A stretch of DNA of 64,000 bases from Erigeron canadensis. Taxonomy: Eukaryota > Streptophyta > Magnoliopsida > Asterales > Asteraceae. Of the stretch, positions 11,578-21,665 are shown piece after piece. A program made the translations under genes and the position numbers. The notes beneath the pieces were generated by a model that searched no databases, was not told where the DNA came from, and was given only the letters and a program-made list of their open reading frames with translations. The stretch's first letter is position 1. Every line of letters starts with the position of its first letter. The stretch spans positions 35,152,055 to 35,216,054 of the forward strand of contig NC_057762.1 in NCBI RefSeq assembly GCF_010389155.1, read 5' to 3'.

Positions 11578-12957
11578 TCAAATTATCACATTTGGGTAAT
11601 CAAACGGCAAAGGAGAAACCGAAGCCGAATCAAGCAAATCACGATGAAGAAACCCATAATTTCGCAACACTTGATTATCCGCATAATTCAACACTTTTTG
11701 CATCGCGTCCCAACAAGACTGACCCGAATACATCTGATGATGCTTTCCGCTACATGGTTGACACCCTGTAAAATGCGTTATAAACGGCCTTCGCCAACTA
11801 AACTTCCCATACCCCGCATCTTTCAAATACTCATCCCAAATCGCGGCATAACGTTCACTCACTTTCTCACCATGCCGCCTTCTTAACTCGCGCACCTTTC
11901 TCTCGATTCCGTTATATATGTTCGTTATGTTTTCTAAAGTCTCCACAATTTCCAACCAATATCCTTCGAAATAATACTCACCTTCTACATAAACCTTGTC
12001 ACCCCATTTTTCTTTTTCTTTCAATAATAAATAAACCAAACCCGTTTGATCATCCGATTCAGGGAAAAACTTGTCTTTACAAGTTTCTCTCAATATTTCG
12101 CCCCATTTTTCATAATTCGGAGTTTGCGGACCCATACTCGACCAAACATCCATAAAATCAAGAGACCATTGGCTATTTCGGATCAAAAATACACCCGCAT
12201 TTAAACTAGTCCAACTTTTTTTCTGATAGATCAATTCGGGCCAACCGTGGACGACAAAATTATGATTTTTATAACGTTGCAACGGTAATTTAAAATCCAT
12301 ATCAGTAAAAGCAGCATCCGAATCAACCCACCATATCCACTCAGCTTCCGGGTGGGCCAACATTGCGGCCCGAACCGTTGGGATTTTAGCCCAGTAAGTA
12401 TGCATTTTAGGATGAAGTAACACATTATTATAAAAAATATCATACCCATGTCTCCGACAATAATCCACTTTATTCTTAAAAAACCTTAACAACAAATGAT
12501 CCCCAATCGGGTTTCTACATGGCCCGGATTGTGACCCGGATATCACCAAAACCCGTTCCTCCAACCCGGACTGAAATGACGGATGTTGTTTCAACCATTC
12601 TTTTCTTTTCTCATCCCAGTTTTTTACAGGCTTGTCTAAAGCGTACCCAAAACTCGGGTCATCATAGAAATTCGGGTCGAGTGGGTCATAATGGAGGTTA
12701 AAACCGTTGTAACTACTAGCATCACAGCTGACGTCATCCGTGACAGGCAATTTAGGCTCAGAAATTTGTGTCTCGAAAGTATTTGTTGTCTGAGGTTGAG
12801 AATTTGAAAAAGTAGAAAACGTCCAAACTAGCAACAAAGCAGCGACGGCGCCGGAGAAAAACAAAAAAGCATCGGAAGCTGACGGTAACGGCGACCGGCG
12901 GCCATTGTTTCTCACCGGGATTTGAAACTGTGACTGAAATATTTCAGGGGACTTCAT
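11578..12957 (-). CDS. GT34 glycosyltransferase, galactomannan galactosyltransferase (GMGT/GT6/MUCI10)-like
   Basis: Intact single-exon protein of 459 aa. It has a short cytosolic N-terminus, a hydrophobic signal anchor at about residues 29-48 (FLFFSGAVAALLLVWTF), a variable stem to about 105, then the GT34 catalytic domain. Visible family features are the WLKQHPSF block, the SGSQSGPCRNPIGDHLLLR block, the DxD metal/sugar-nucleotide motif in WWVDSDAAF (Asp212 and Asp214), HGWPELIYQ, SLNAGVFLIRNSQWSLDFMD, SDDQTGLVYLL, EGEYYFEGYW, and THFTGCQPCSG near the C-terminus. The family makes alpha-1,6 side chains on beta-1,4 backbones in the Golgi. LNAGVFLIRN and GPQTPNYEKWG favour the galactomannan galactosyltransferase branch (UDP-Gal onto mannan) over the xyloglucan xylosyltransferases, from memory of the families. 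The start is supported by the anchor directly downstream. The convergent fragment at 1-74 is a paralogue. Confidence 0.93.
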   Translation of the reverse strand: MKSPEIFQSQFQIPVRNNGRRSPLPSASDAFLFFSGAVAALLLVWTFSTFSNSQPQTTNTFETQISEPKLPVTDDVSCDASSYNGFNLHYDPLDPNFYDDPSFGYALDKPVKNWDEKRKEWLKQHPSFQSGLEERVLVISGSQSGPCRNPIGDHLLLRFFKNKVDYCRRHGYDIFYNNVLLHPKMHTYWAKIPTVRAAMLAHPEAEWIWWVDSDAAFTDMDFKLPLQRYKNHNFVVHGWPELIYQKKSWTSLNAGVFLIRNSQWSLDFMDVWSSMGPQTPNYEKWGEILRETCKDKFFPESDDQTGLVYLLLKEKEKWGDKVYVEGEYYFEGYWLEIVETLENITNIYNGIERKVRELRRRHGEKVSERYAAIWDEYLKDAGYGKFSWRRPFITHFTGCQPCSGKHHQMYSGQSCWDAMQKVLNYADNQVLRNYGFLHRDLLDSASVSPLPFDYPNVII

Positions 12958-13485
12958 TCATAAAAAAATGTGAATAATATAGAGAGAAATAGTGACTAGA
13001 GAAATAAAGTGGGTTTGCGTGCGTCGGTGAGAGTAGAGGGAGAGGAAATGGGAGTGGTGAAATTAGGAGGTGTAAAGTTTGAAGGTGGGCTTTAATGGCG
13101 TTGGGAGATGGGGCCCACTGTTTTTAGCCATGATGGGTAAATTAAATTAAATTGACACGTACGTACTTTGGTTGGTCATGTGAGGAGAGCAGCAACGAGA
13201 GAATGCTTGTTTGGTATCAAAAATTATTGCTTTCAACTTTTTGTTCTCTACTCATGTATTTCTTGTTTGTTGAGATTTATTAATTATTATTACTACTTCC
13301 TACGTATTATTTTGGATATCCAAAATAATAAATATAAAAATGATACATTTATGTGCATATATATATCTTTATAATATTTTTTAACAAAATGTTATCGACG
13401 TTCAATTGCATTTGGATATCATTCTGTTAATTACTTAATTGTGACTATTTCCAGGAAAAGTTCTTTACAATGGCTTCATAAAACA
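12958..13485. other. Upstream (promoter) region of the GT34 gene, non-coding
   Basis: Holds the presumed 5' UTR and promoter of the minus-strand gene. The first 120 bases contain purine-rich GAGAG tracts on the plus strand (CT-rich in the gene's orientation), common in plant leaders. No TATA box can be assigned with confidence. Confidence 0.4.
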
Positions 13486-13489
13486 TTAG

Positions 13490-13759
13490 TGTGTGTATTT
13501 ATCATTTTTTTAATTAAGGTATTTGGTGTAGGTTTTTTTTGTTTTTTTTAATGTGAATTTCGTTGAAATTTCGTGTCGCGATTCGACAACATGAGTTCTA
13601 ACATACGTTATTTTAGCTGGGTTTGCGCTATAGAGCTCCTTTGAAGCTGAAAATATGATAGTGTGTGTTTTTATCATTTTTTTAATTAAGGTATTTGACT
13701 ATTTGGTGTAGGTTTTTTGTTTTAATGTGAATTTCGTTGAAATTTCGTGTCGCGATTCG
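13490..13759. repeat. Tandem duplication, about 171-bp period
   Basis: The sequence TATCATTTTTTTAATTAAGG through TTCGTGTCGCGATTCG occurs at about 13490-13585 and again at about 13661-13759, with a small insertion in the second copy. The right half of the unit is the 3' end of a minus-strand SINE, so the duplication post-dates that insertion or is part of its decay. Confidence 0.75.
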
Positions 13760-13985
13760 TTAGAGAGTTCCTTTGAAATAGAATTGTCTTTTTCAAATAC
13801 TAGTGTTGGGAAACTCCTTACTAATCCACTCGAAGGCACGACAATTAATAAGGGTAAACTATGTCTCCTCAGATTTGAACATGAGTATATCCAAACAAAG
13901 CCTCATAAAAAAACTTAATTCTTATGTCCTCCCTAATACTTAAACATAAGACCTCATGCAAAAAGATATCTTTCAACCTTAGAGT
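13722..13985 (-). mobile_element. SINE, family A, degenerate copy
   Basis: On the minus strand this reads GGATATACTCATGTTCAAAT, then TTTACCCTTATTAATTGTCG, then the TCGAGTGGATTAGTAAGG and CGCGACACGAAATTTCAACG blocks. The same order occurs in the plus-strand copies at 24191-24527 and about 59025-59335. The head half is diverged; there is no open reading frame of its own. Confidence 0.65.
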
Positions 13986-14449
13986 TAAAACTCAAGGAAT
14001 TGAGGAAAAACAAAGATATGTAGCATTATGTGAACGAAAAGGATGTTTGATTTGTGTGAGTTGGTGTGAATTTAAGAAGAAGACACAAAACTAATTAATA
14101 CATGTTGGCTCACTTTACTGTGACATGCTTTTGCTCTCTCGATTTTATTACATAAACATATTAGACATCAAGATACAGCAATTTAGGAAGTTTATAATTG
14201 GAAGGGAAAATAGTAACACTCGAAATAGGATTGTGAACATTTATGCCGTATCATATTTTATGTAACATTAAAGGGAGAAGTGGTAAGAAATTCGCTATCT
14301 ATCTATGTCAATTAGCAAGATAATCCTCCTATCGTATTTTTATTATTATACATCATCAAATATGTTTCACATTAACAAAAATAATTTGCAAATATTTTTT
14401 TAAAATCATATGTTACCAAATATATTTTACATTATTATATATCTTAAAA

Positions 14450-15444
14450 CTAGCTAATTAACCCGGGTTAAACCCGGGCATATTAATAAAAAATTTTTAA
14501 AAATGTATTACCGTTGCTGAAATTGCGACGGAATGGATTGTATCTATTCTGGAATATGTATGTAAAATATGCATATGGCTACCTTTAAGCTTTTGTGTAT
14601 CACATATACTTGGTGTACTTAAACAACAAACATAAATATATTTGATGATAATTTTTTTAATTTAAACTTTATAATCAAGTTATTTTTTCTTTTTTCTTTT
14701 TATATAAGATACTTAGCATGTAAAAAAAACAATATGTAGTTATATATTTTAAACTTCAAAATATTCTTTTTACTTGGAGATAAATAGAACATGTCTATAT
14801 TTATTAAAGTTTAATCAAGACTTAAACGTAAATTATAAAACCATATGAAAAATTAATGAAGTAACTAAGATAGTGTTAAGATTGATTAATTTTTTAAAAA
14901 TCTAAAATGTTGTTAAAATTATAATTTTAAATATGATGTCATAATTTCTAAAATCATTTATAGGAAAAATTGTGAGTTTGCCACATAGAAAATTTTTTAA
15001 AAAATCTTCTAAAAACAATTATCTTTTAACCCGGGCATTCTAACTAAATTTTTAAAAGCAAAAAAAAAAAATCTTAAAAAGTGTATATAACTTTTGTTAT
15101 TGATATATTATAACTCGACTTTGAGATATTAAATTGATTAACACAATAATTTATAAATATTAGTACATATTGCATTAACAAAACATAAAAGACATTTCAT
15201 GATATTATATTAAAAAGAATTTACTTTGTTTCTAATACAAAAAATAAATTTGCAGACATCAAAAATATAAGAAAACATTTTTAAAATATTTAATGGGCTA
15301 TTTATCTTTTAAAAGATTACTAATTAAATATGACATCATAAATGGAATAAAAACATTTTAAAGAAATTTGTAGCCATAACATATTATAAATGTTTCTAAA
15401 AATAGTTTAAAACATAATCCTTCTTTATTATATATATATAAAGA
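14450..15444 (-). mobile_element. Non-autonomous Helitron-like element
   Basis: On the minus strand the 3' end shows the hairpin CCCGGGTTTAACCCGGG, eight bases, then CTAG followed by T (host base at 14449). The candidate 5' end is A|TCTTTATATATATATAATAA at 15444, like other 5' ends in this window. The interior is AT-rich and non-coding. The 3' end is firm; the 5' end is inferred from the TC start and preceding A. Confidence 0.6.
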
Positions 15445-16600
15445 TATTTTTTAGTGGTGTACAAATGGTCATTAGTCAATAGATAGTCAATAAAATCTCA
15501 ATGAGAATAAATAAGTGTATAAATAGTTATAACATAAAATATTTCCTTTTTTTTATGAAAGATTTATTGATCATTAATTAGGCATTTAAATTAAAATTGG
15601 AACAACGGTCAGACACTATGGGTGCGTTTAGTTAGAGAAAAAACACTTCTTGTTTTTCATATTTGTTTAGCAAGAAAACAGAAAACATGTTCAAATCAAA
15701 GTTTTCTAAAAGTATTTTCCATGAAAACAGAAACCACTGTTTTTCACTTTACTACGGAAAACTAAAAGACATTATTTTTTTAATTAATTTTCACCTTTCA
15801 TTTTCTAAATTTTGAAAACCTCATATTGTTTTCCATTTTCAATTTTTTAACATGTTTTTAAAACTTTCATTTGTTTTCTAAAGATGGAAAACTATTTTCA
15901 TTTTTGGAAATCGAAAACTAGAATAAAATTTTCAACTCTATATTTTTTTGTTATATTTTCTATACTTTATTTATTTATTTATTATAGGTTAATTTTATCC
16001 TTTTAAAAAAAATCATATACTAATACATTATGTCATTTTTAAAAAAGTGTGATCATTTGTGTTAATATCTTTATCTTAATAACTTAATTCATGATTGATT
16101 ATTAGACAAACAGTTAAGTTATTGAACAAAGATTTGTTCAATAATTTGTTTTTGAACATATCGAAAAAATTGTATATAAGAAAGCTGAAAAACCTAACTT
16201 AATTAGTTAAATTTGAAAAACTATGAGGCCCTAAGATAAAATTCTACTTTACTTGATACCTTCCTGATAAAAGCCGTTAAACTCAATAATATGCATGCAT
16301 GTATACATTCTAAGCGGCGAGTGATTGGTATAAAGACAAAACGGATTTTGGTAATGATTCAGGAAATAATTTAACTAAAGGTTACTACTATAAATTATGT
16401 TTGTAAAGAGAAGACATGATAATTGTTATTTGTAATAATAATTAAATGAAAAAAGTTTTTAAAAAAAAGACACATATTTAATTGGTTATTAGGATGAATT
16501 TATGAATACCATATGTGCCAAATAAGTTAGAAGTTAAAGTAAAATTTCCAAAATAGTCTCTAATAATGCCATTTTTTAAAAAAACTTTAAAGGTGAATTT
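15445..16600. other. Non-coding AT-rich stretch
   Basis: No gene. From about 15623 a GTGCGTTTAGTTAGAGAAAA start followed by runs of GAAAAC/GTTTTC on alternating strands (to about 15960) looks like the eroded subterminal zone of an hAT-type element, but I could not find a matching right end. Confidence 0.35.
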
Positions 16601-18865
16601 GTATTAATACTCACAAAATTTACAGAGACAAATAACAAAATTCATGGGCATAACCACGAATTCAACATTCCTATCCTTACACATTCTAAACAATACAATT
16701 CAAATCTAGTATTAGCACAATTCAAATCTCAGAAACAATAAAATCTGCACCATCATACATAAACCTAATTAGTGCTAGAATGAGACCAAAAAGCGTCATC
16801 TTTTACTGCTCTTTATTTTCACCCGCATACACTAATCTAAACATCTCCAAAACTTCACATCCACATATCCCTTACTCAGCATCTGCTACAAATTCACAAT
16901 TCTTCCAGCATAAATTCCATCTTCCAGCCACATTATTCACATTTTTTGAATTTTTAACTCTCAATGACAACAACTTATACCTTACATTCTCCTTATCAAT
17001 ATGCATATAACCTCTACACTCCTTTCTTCCTTCCTAAAAATTCTCAAATTTCTTTCCTGCCATACAAAATAAACAGTTGCAGCCAGTACAATTTTACTCA
17101 ACACCGCTTCAATATTGTCTTGCACTTTCTTGGCTGCCAGCTATATCATTCATTCTTATACCACCTTTTAAAATAGAGTTAACTCCATCATATATTTCCA
17201 AACTTTCGTGGCATATGTACATTGAAAGAATAAATGTTCATGAATATCTTCATCTCCTTTGCAAAGAGCACACTTGAAATCAACATTCTGTTGCCATTTC
17301 TTCATTCTATCTTAAGTCATTAGTTTTCCTTGAATTGCCAACCATAAAATGAAAGCATGACTTGGCACCATTTGGCTAAACCATACAACATTTTTCCACC
17401 CCACATTGGACCAATTTACTCTTAGGTCTTCCCAAATTTGTTTAGTACTAAACTCCACTAAAATATTCTTATTAGTCACCCGCTGTATATAGTCTTTTAT
17501 GCCCTCCTTCACTTTTGGTACATCAATATACCTCAGGAATTAAAATTTATCCAACCAATCAGTTGGCCACTTACATCTTCCATCACTAATACAATCTGCA
17601 ACTTTCATATCATCAGTTAATCTTGCCTCATATATTGATCTTCTTGAAATTTTATCACATAAAGGTTCTTGCTGACACCATTTATCATACCCGAGTGATA
17701 TCTTCATTCCATTAGCAAACACATATCTAACATGCCCTTTAATTTTATCTCTTAACTCCAACAGAGTCTTTCAACCCCAACTGTCTTGTTTATCAGCTTC
17801 AACAGTCCAAATGTATTTCCCTTTTAATTTGACCACATTTACCCACTTAGCCCAGAGAGAATTTGTATCCTCTAAAATTTTCCAAAGCTGTCTTACTAAC
17901 AATACCTCATTCCAATTCTTCATATCCTTCAAACCTAACCCACCCTGCTTTTTAGGTTTGCACACATTATTCCATGCTACTATTGCTTTTCCTTGTGCAG
18001 AATCACCAGAATTCCATAAAAATCTTTTGAAAAGCTGCTCAATTTCTTAAATCACTATCATAGGCAACATGTAAACTAATGCCCAATATATTTGCATAGA
18101 AGACAAAACAGATGCAATTAATTGAATTCTTCCAGCATATGACAGAATTTTATTTCTCTAGCATTCAATTTTTCTTTTTACTCTATCAATAAGCACTCTG
18201 TAGTCTCCAACTCTCAATCTCTTAGCTAATAGAGGAACTCCTAAGCACTGGTAATTTACCACATTTAAATGGCAGAATTTTCAGCAGCTCCTGTTTATCC
18301 CTTTCTACCATACTTCCAAAAATTATAGTGTTCTTCCAAGATTAGGTACTAACCCAGACACTTTAGAGAAATCATCTAGAGATTGTTTAATAACCTTCAC
18401 ATATTCAACACTTTCTTTGCATAGCGCTAAAAGGTCATCAGCAAAACACATATGTGACAATTTTAGTTCCTTACACCCAAAATGAAATTGATACTCCTTA
18501 GATTCTTCAATATTTTTGCTCATAATTAGATTAAAAGCCTCAATTACCAATGTAAACAAGTATGCGGAAATTGAATCCCCTTGTCTCAATCCTCCGCCTC
18601 CTCTAAAATAGCCATGCACTGTTCCATTTAAGCATATAGAGAACTTAGTTGATGTAACACAAGTCATGATCCAGTTTACCATTTTCTCGTGAAACCCAAA
18701 TTTCTGTAGGATACTCTCCAAAAAACTCTAACTAAGTGTATCATATGCTTTTTGTAAATCAATCTGCATAGCACATCTTCTTTGCCCATTTTTCTTATTA
18801 TACCCCCTAAGCAACTCTTGAACAATCAGAATATTATCTTGAATATGTCTACGAGGCACAAAATA
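16600..18865 (-). pseudogene. 5'-truncated LINE (non-LTR retrotransposon) relic: reverse transcriptase plus zinc-binding domain
   Basis: On the minus strand the homology starts abruptly near 18865 with FVPRRHIQDNILIVQELL and QIDLQKAYDTLS, the standard plant LINE reverse transcriptase block. Then come LRQGDSISAYLFTLVIEAF and the catalytic FADDLLALC (FADD box), in the frame 18323-18721. The thumb and connection region follows as broken frames at 17771-18050 (CKPKKQGGLGLKDMKNWNE) and 17540-17761, and the zf-RVT region at 17312-17512 (WFSQMVPSHAFILWLAIQGK). At 18728-18730 a TAG replaces the conserved Trp codon after KAYD. Several frameshifts separate the segments. No endonuclease domain remains, typical of 5' truncation. 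The 3' end near 16600 is approximate. Confidence 0.88.
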
Positions 18866-19148
18866 AAAATGTCATTTTTCTTTTTTACATTAATTTAAAA
18901 TATATATTTTTAAAATTAATAACTTACATAACTGGATTAATCTTATATTAAATGATAACAGAATCAAACTTACAATCCTTTTGTATCGTGTAGCATGTGA
19001 ATACATAATTAATTACTTAATTCGATAAATTTTATTTTTAACAACAAATTTTATTGATAATCGATATTGCCGGTTGAAAAATGTTCAATCGATTTACATC
19101 GTTAATAATAGGTTTTTAAGCTACTCGACTTACCTCTAGGCTCTAGAT

Positions 19149-19679
19149 CATGGACGGAGCTAAGGTGGGGCAGTGTGGGCAGTTGCCCCCACTCCAATCT
19201 TGGTACAATGCAAGTTTTTTTAATTAAATAGTATATTTATAATTTGTCTTCAAAAAAAATAATAAAAAATAAAAGGGAAATACATACAAATGTTATTTTC
19301 GTTGTCATAAGTGTATTATTTGAAGCATTAGTTTTGAGATAAGTCTATCCATTGAGATAGTATAGCTTGAGTTTAGAAAAAAAAAAAAAAAACTTGAAGA
19401 AAGCAATTTCTTTATTTGAGTAAGTATATAAATGTGTAGTACAACCAACTACTAAATGTAAGAAAAAGCTAATTGTTGCATACAAACTTATATATTTTGG
19501 TTTTTTTTTTAATTAATATTCATGAGATTAACTAATAACATCATTTCTTTTAGACGTCTATTTTCTATTCTCTAGCTAGGACCCAATTGCGTTTAATATT
19601 ATCGTATACGACTTTTATAAATATGAAAAACGACTTCTAAATTTGCCCCCTCGTAAAAAAATTTCTGGCTCCGTCCCTG
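19149..19679. mobile_element. hAT-type MITE with TSD CTCTAGAT
   Basis: Terminal inverted repeats CATGGACGGAGC and GCTCCGTCCCTG, bounded by the perfect 8-bp direct repeat CTCTAGAT at 19141-19148 and 19680-19687. Subterminal GGGGGC/GCCCCC tracts (GTTGCCCCCACT at the left, TTTGCCCCCTCG at the right) lie in inverted orientation. It is 531 bp with no coding capacity. Confidence 0.9.
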
Positions 19680-20148
19680 CTCTAGATGAAAACCAAAGAA
19701 AAGAAATGCTAAGTACAGAATCGAATAAAGGATCATGTCTTTGATGTTGATAAATTTTAGATTTATCACTTGATCTAAACTCTAAGTTCACAAGGCGTTT
19801 AATGGATGAGATGATTTATATATGGATTTATGGCTTTCGACTTAGAGCTATTTCCCTTTGATTATTTTGCCTATGTATAAAGGTCGTGTATATATTTACT
19901 TAGAGAGATAAAAATAAAAAAAAAATAATAGTCGAGATGCATATTGGTAAAGCTATAACCACAAGTTGTAGAGTACGAGTAATAATTGCTTTCACGAGAT
20001 GTGTTTGGGTTTTTGGGTGCAGAGAAAAGCCATTGATTATGAATTGGGTTGTTTCTCCAGGCCCAGACGGCCTACCAAATTGTGCAGATCAGTAAATGGC
20101 GTTAAATCTACTATACATATTTGTTTTATGAAATCAATCAGGCATGTA

Positions 20149-20222
20149 GCTCTCGTAGCTCAGTTGGTTAGAGCACCCGTTTAGTAAGCGGGAGGTCTTG
20201 AGTTCGACTCTCAACGAGAGCA
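20149..20222 (+). tRNA. trnT-AGU: tRNA-Thr (anticodon AGU)
   Basis: A full cloverleaf can be drawn. The acceptor stem GCTCTCG pairs with CGAGAGC over 7 bp, with discriminator A. The A box lies in TAGCTCAGTTGG. The anticodon stem CCCGT/GCGGG holds the loop TTAGTAA with anticodon AGT at 20183-20185. The T arm contains the B box AGTTCGACTC. There is no intron and no encoded CCA, as usual for a plant nuclear gene. It decodes ACU and, after A34 deamination to inosine, ACC and ACA. A CAA motif 12 nt upstream (20135-20137) matches the usual plant start context. Confidence 0.95.
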
Positions 20223-20223
20223 G

Positions 20224-20228
20224 TTTTT
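20224..20228 (+). terminator. RNA polymerase III terminator of tRNA-Thr
   Basis: A run of five T begins two bases after the discriminator base, the normal Pol III stop signal. Confidence 0.85.
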
Positions 20229-21500
20229 CAAATTTTCTTTCTTGAATTGCTTTTTTGAAACGATGTAGTCAAGTCTGCTGGTTTTTGCAATTCCTTATCC
20301 AATAGTTCAACCAATCTTTTTATTTTTTTGTAAAATTTCTGTTGGCAACACTCAATGAACCAAACAACTCCGGCACGCAATATCTCTCTCACGCAATATA
20401 CATAAGTTGGATTGGTTCCTACTTTGACTGGAAGATCATCAACCGTATAGTTTTATAACCCTTTAATTCAATGGGCCTAATGACAAAAAAAAAAGTCTCA
20501 AATCTAGGCCAGTCACAAAAGTGACATGAGAACACCATTCTACGAGAAATAGTTAAAAACCAATACGACAATAATATTGTGGCCCAATCTCATTTGTGGA
20601 TTACTAATAGATGTAGAAAGCTTCGTGTTTCACGGGATGAGTGGTTTCAAAACCCACTTAATTTTTTGCAAGCTTTCTTTTCATTCTTTGAAACCTCTGT
20701 AATTATACTTTATTATGCCATTAAGTGTTTTGCTTAATGACTTTACCTTTAATAATATTCCGCTGTTAAAAAAAAGAAAAAAAAACTAATACGACAAAAA
20801 ACGACTTATTTTCGGCCACAGTTTTTATTTATTATTTGTTGAATTCTTCAAGCCATTCCTCGGAGATCATACTCAATAAATCAAGTGAGTGATCAACTTA
20901 CCCTTTGACGATATTTGAACCAACAGTCCAACGATCTATTAGTTGTCAAGAAAAACATTCAAAAAAAATTGGATCCGCGTATAACATTAAGAACCCTCAA
21001 ATCTTTGGTCAATAAGAATGTTTTTAAATATGGTTGAAATTGAAAGATGTATGAAGCAAATAAGCTAGGTTCATTACTTTAGCTGTCTAGACCGGCAACT
21101 TAATAATTGGATAGCCTTTTTATCGACTGCATGTTTCAAAAGTCAAAACTAAAATCTCTTACGTGAGAATATTAACGTTAAATTACTATAGCTACGCCAC
21201 TTTATTGTTGATTAAATCAAAGAACATTTATCTTAGCTGATATATATACCAACCTCTAGATAATTTCAATTCAAACATGAACATAAAAACAATGAAAAGC
21301 TATAAATAATCATGAATCGCAAAGATATGGTTAAGTTGCTTTTCAAATATTTGTTTTTAATTTTTTAGTTTCTTTTCATCTCACTTTATTTTATATTTTC
21401 CCTCTTCCTATCTAAGTTCCTTAAATGATTTTATTAATTATATATTTTTTAAAAATAATTAAGCCATTAATTTCTATTTTTTTTTTAGAATGATATTCTA
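20229..21500. other. Non-coding stretch after the tRNA gene
   Basis: AT-rich, no gene recognised and no element with definable ends. It contains poly-A and poly-T runs only. Confidence 0.5.
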
Positions 21501-21665
21501 ATCTACTCTTACTCTTACGCCTAAATTACATGCATACCTAGGATGAAACCCAGGAGTCTTAAAAAATCCCTATTAACCCACCTCCATAAATGTGGAAAGT
21601 GAGACTCGAATCCAAGTGAATCCACCAAGTCAAAGACCTTACTAATGAGTCACCAACCCCATTTA
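21500..21665 (-). mobile_element. tRNA-derived SINE (family B)
   Basis: On the minus strand it starts GGGGTTGGTGACTCATTAGT (A-box-like), followed by a B box in TGGATTCGAGTCTC about 45 bases on, then a tRNA-unrelated body (GGTGGGTTAATAGGG, CCTGGGTTTCATCCTAGG). Two-box spacing and lack of an open frame indicate a Pol III SINE. The 3' end and TSD were not resolved. Confidence 0.65.

Noticed and set aside
11644..12701. Several 60-90 codon frames on both strands across the GT34 gene
   Set aside because: Shadows of the real minus-strand coding sequence in other frames.
15030..15050. Second AACCCGGGCATTCTAACT end inside 14450-15444
   Set aside because: There is no inverted partner for the CCCGGG half-site and no following CTRR-T; probably a decayed copy or chance.
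16780..17277. Plus-strand frames of 66-76 codons
   Set aside because: They oppose the minus-strand LINE relic and have low-complexity Phe/Thr/Leu-rich composition.
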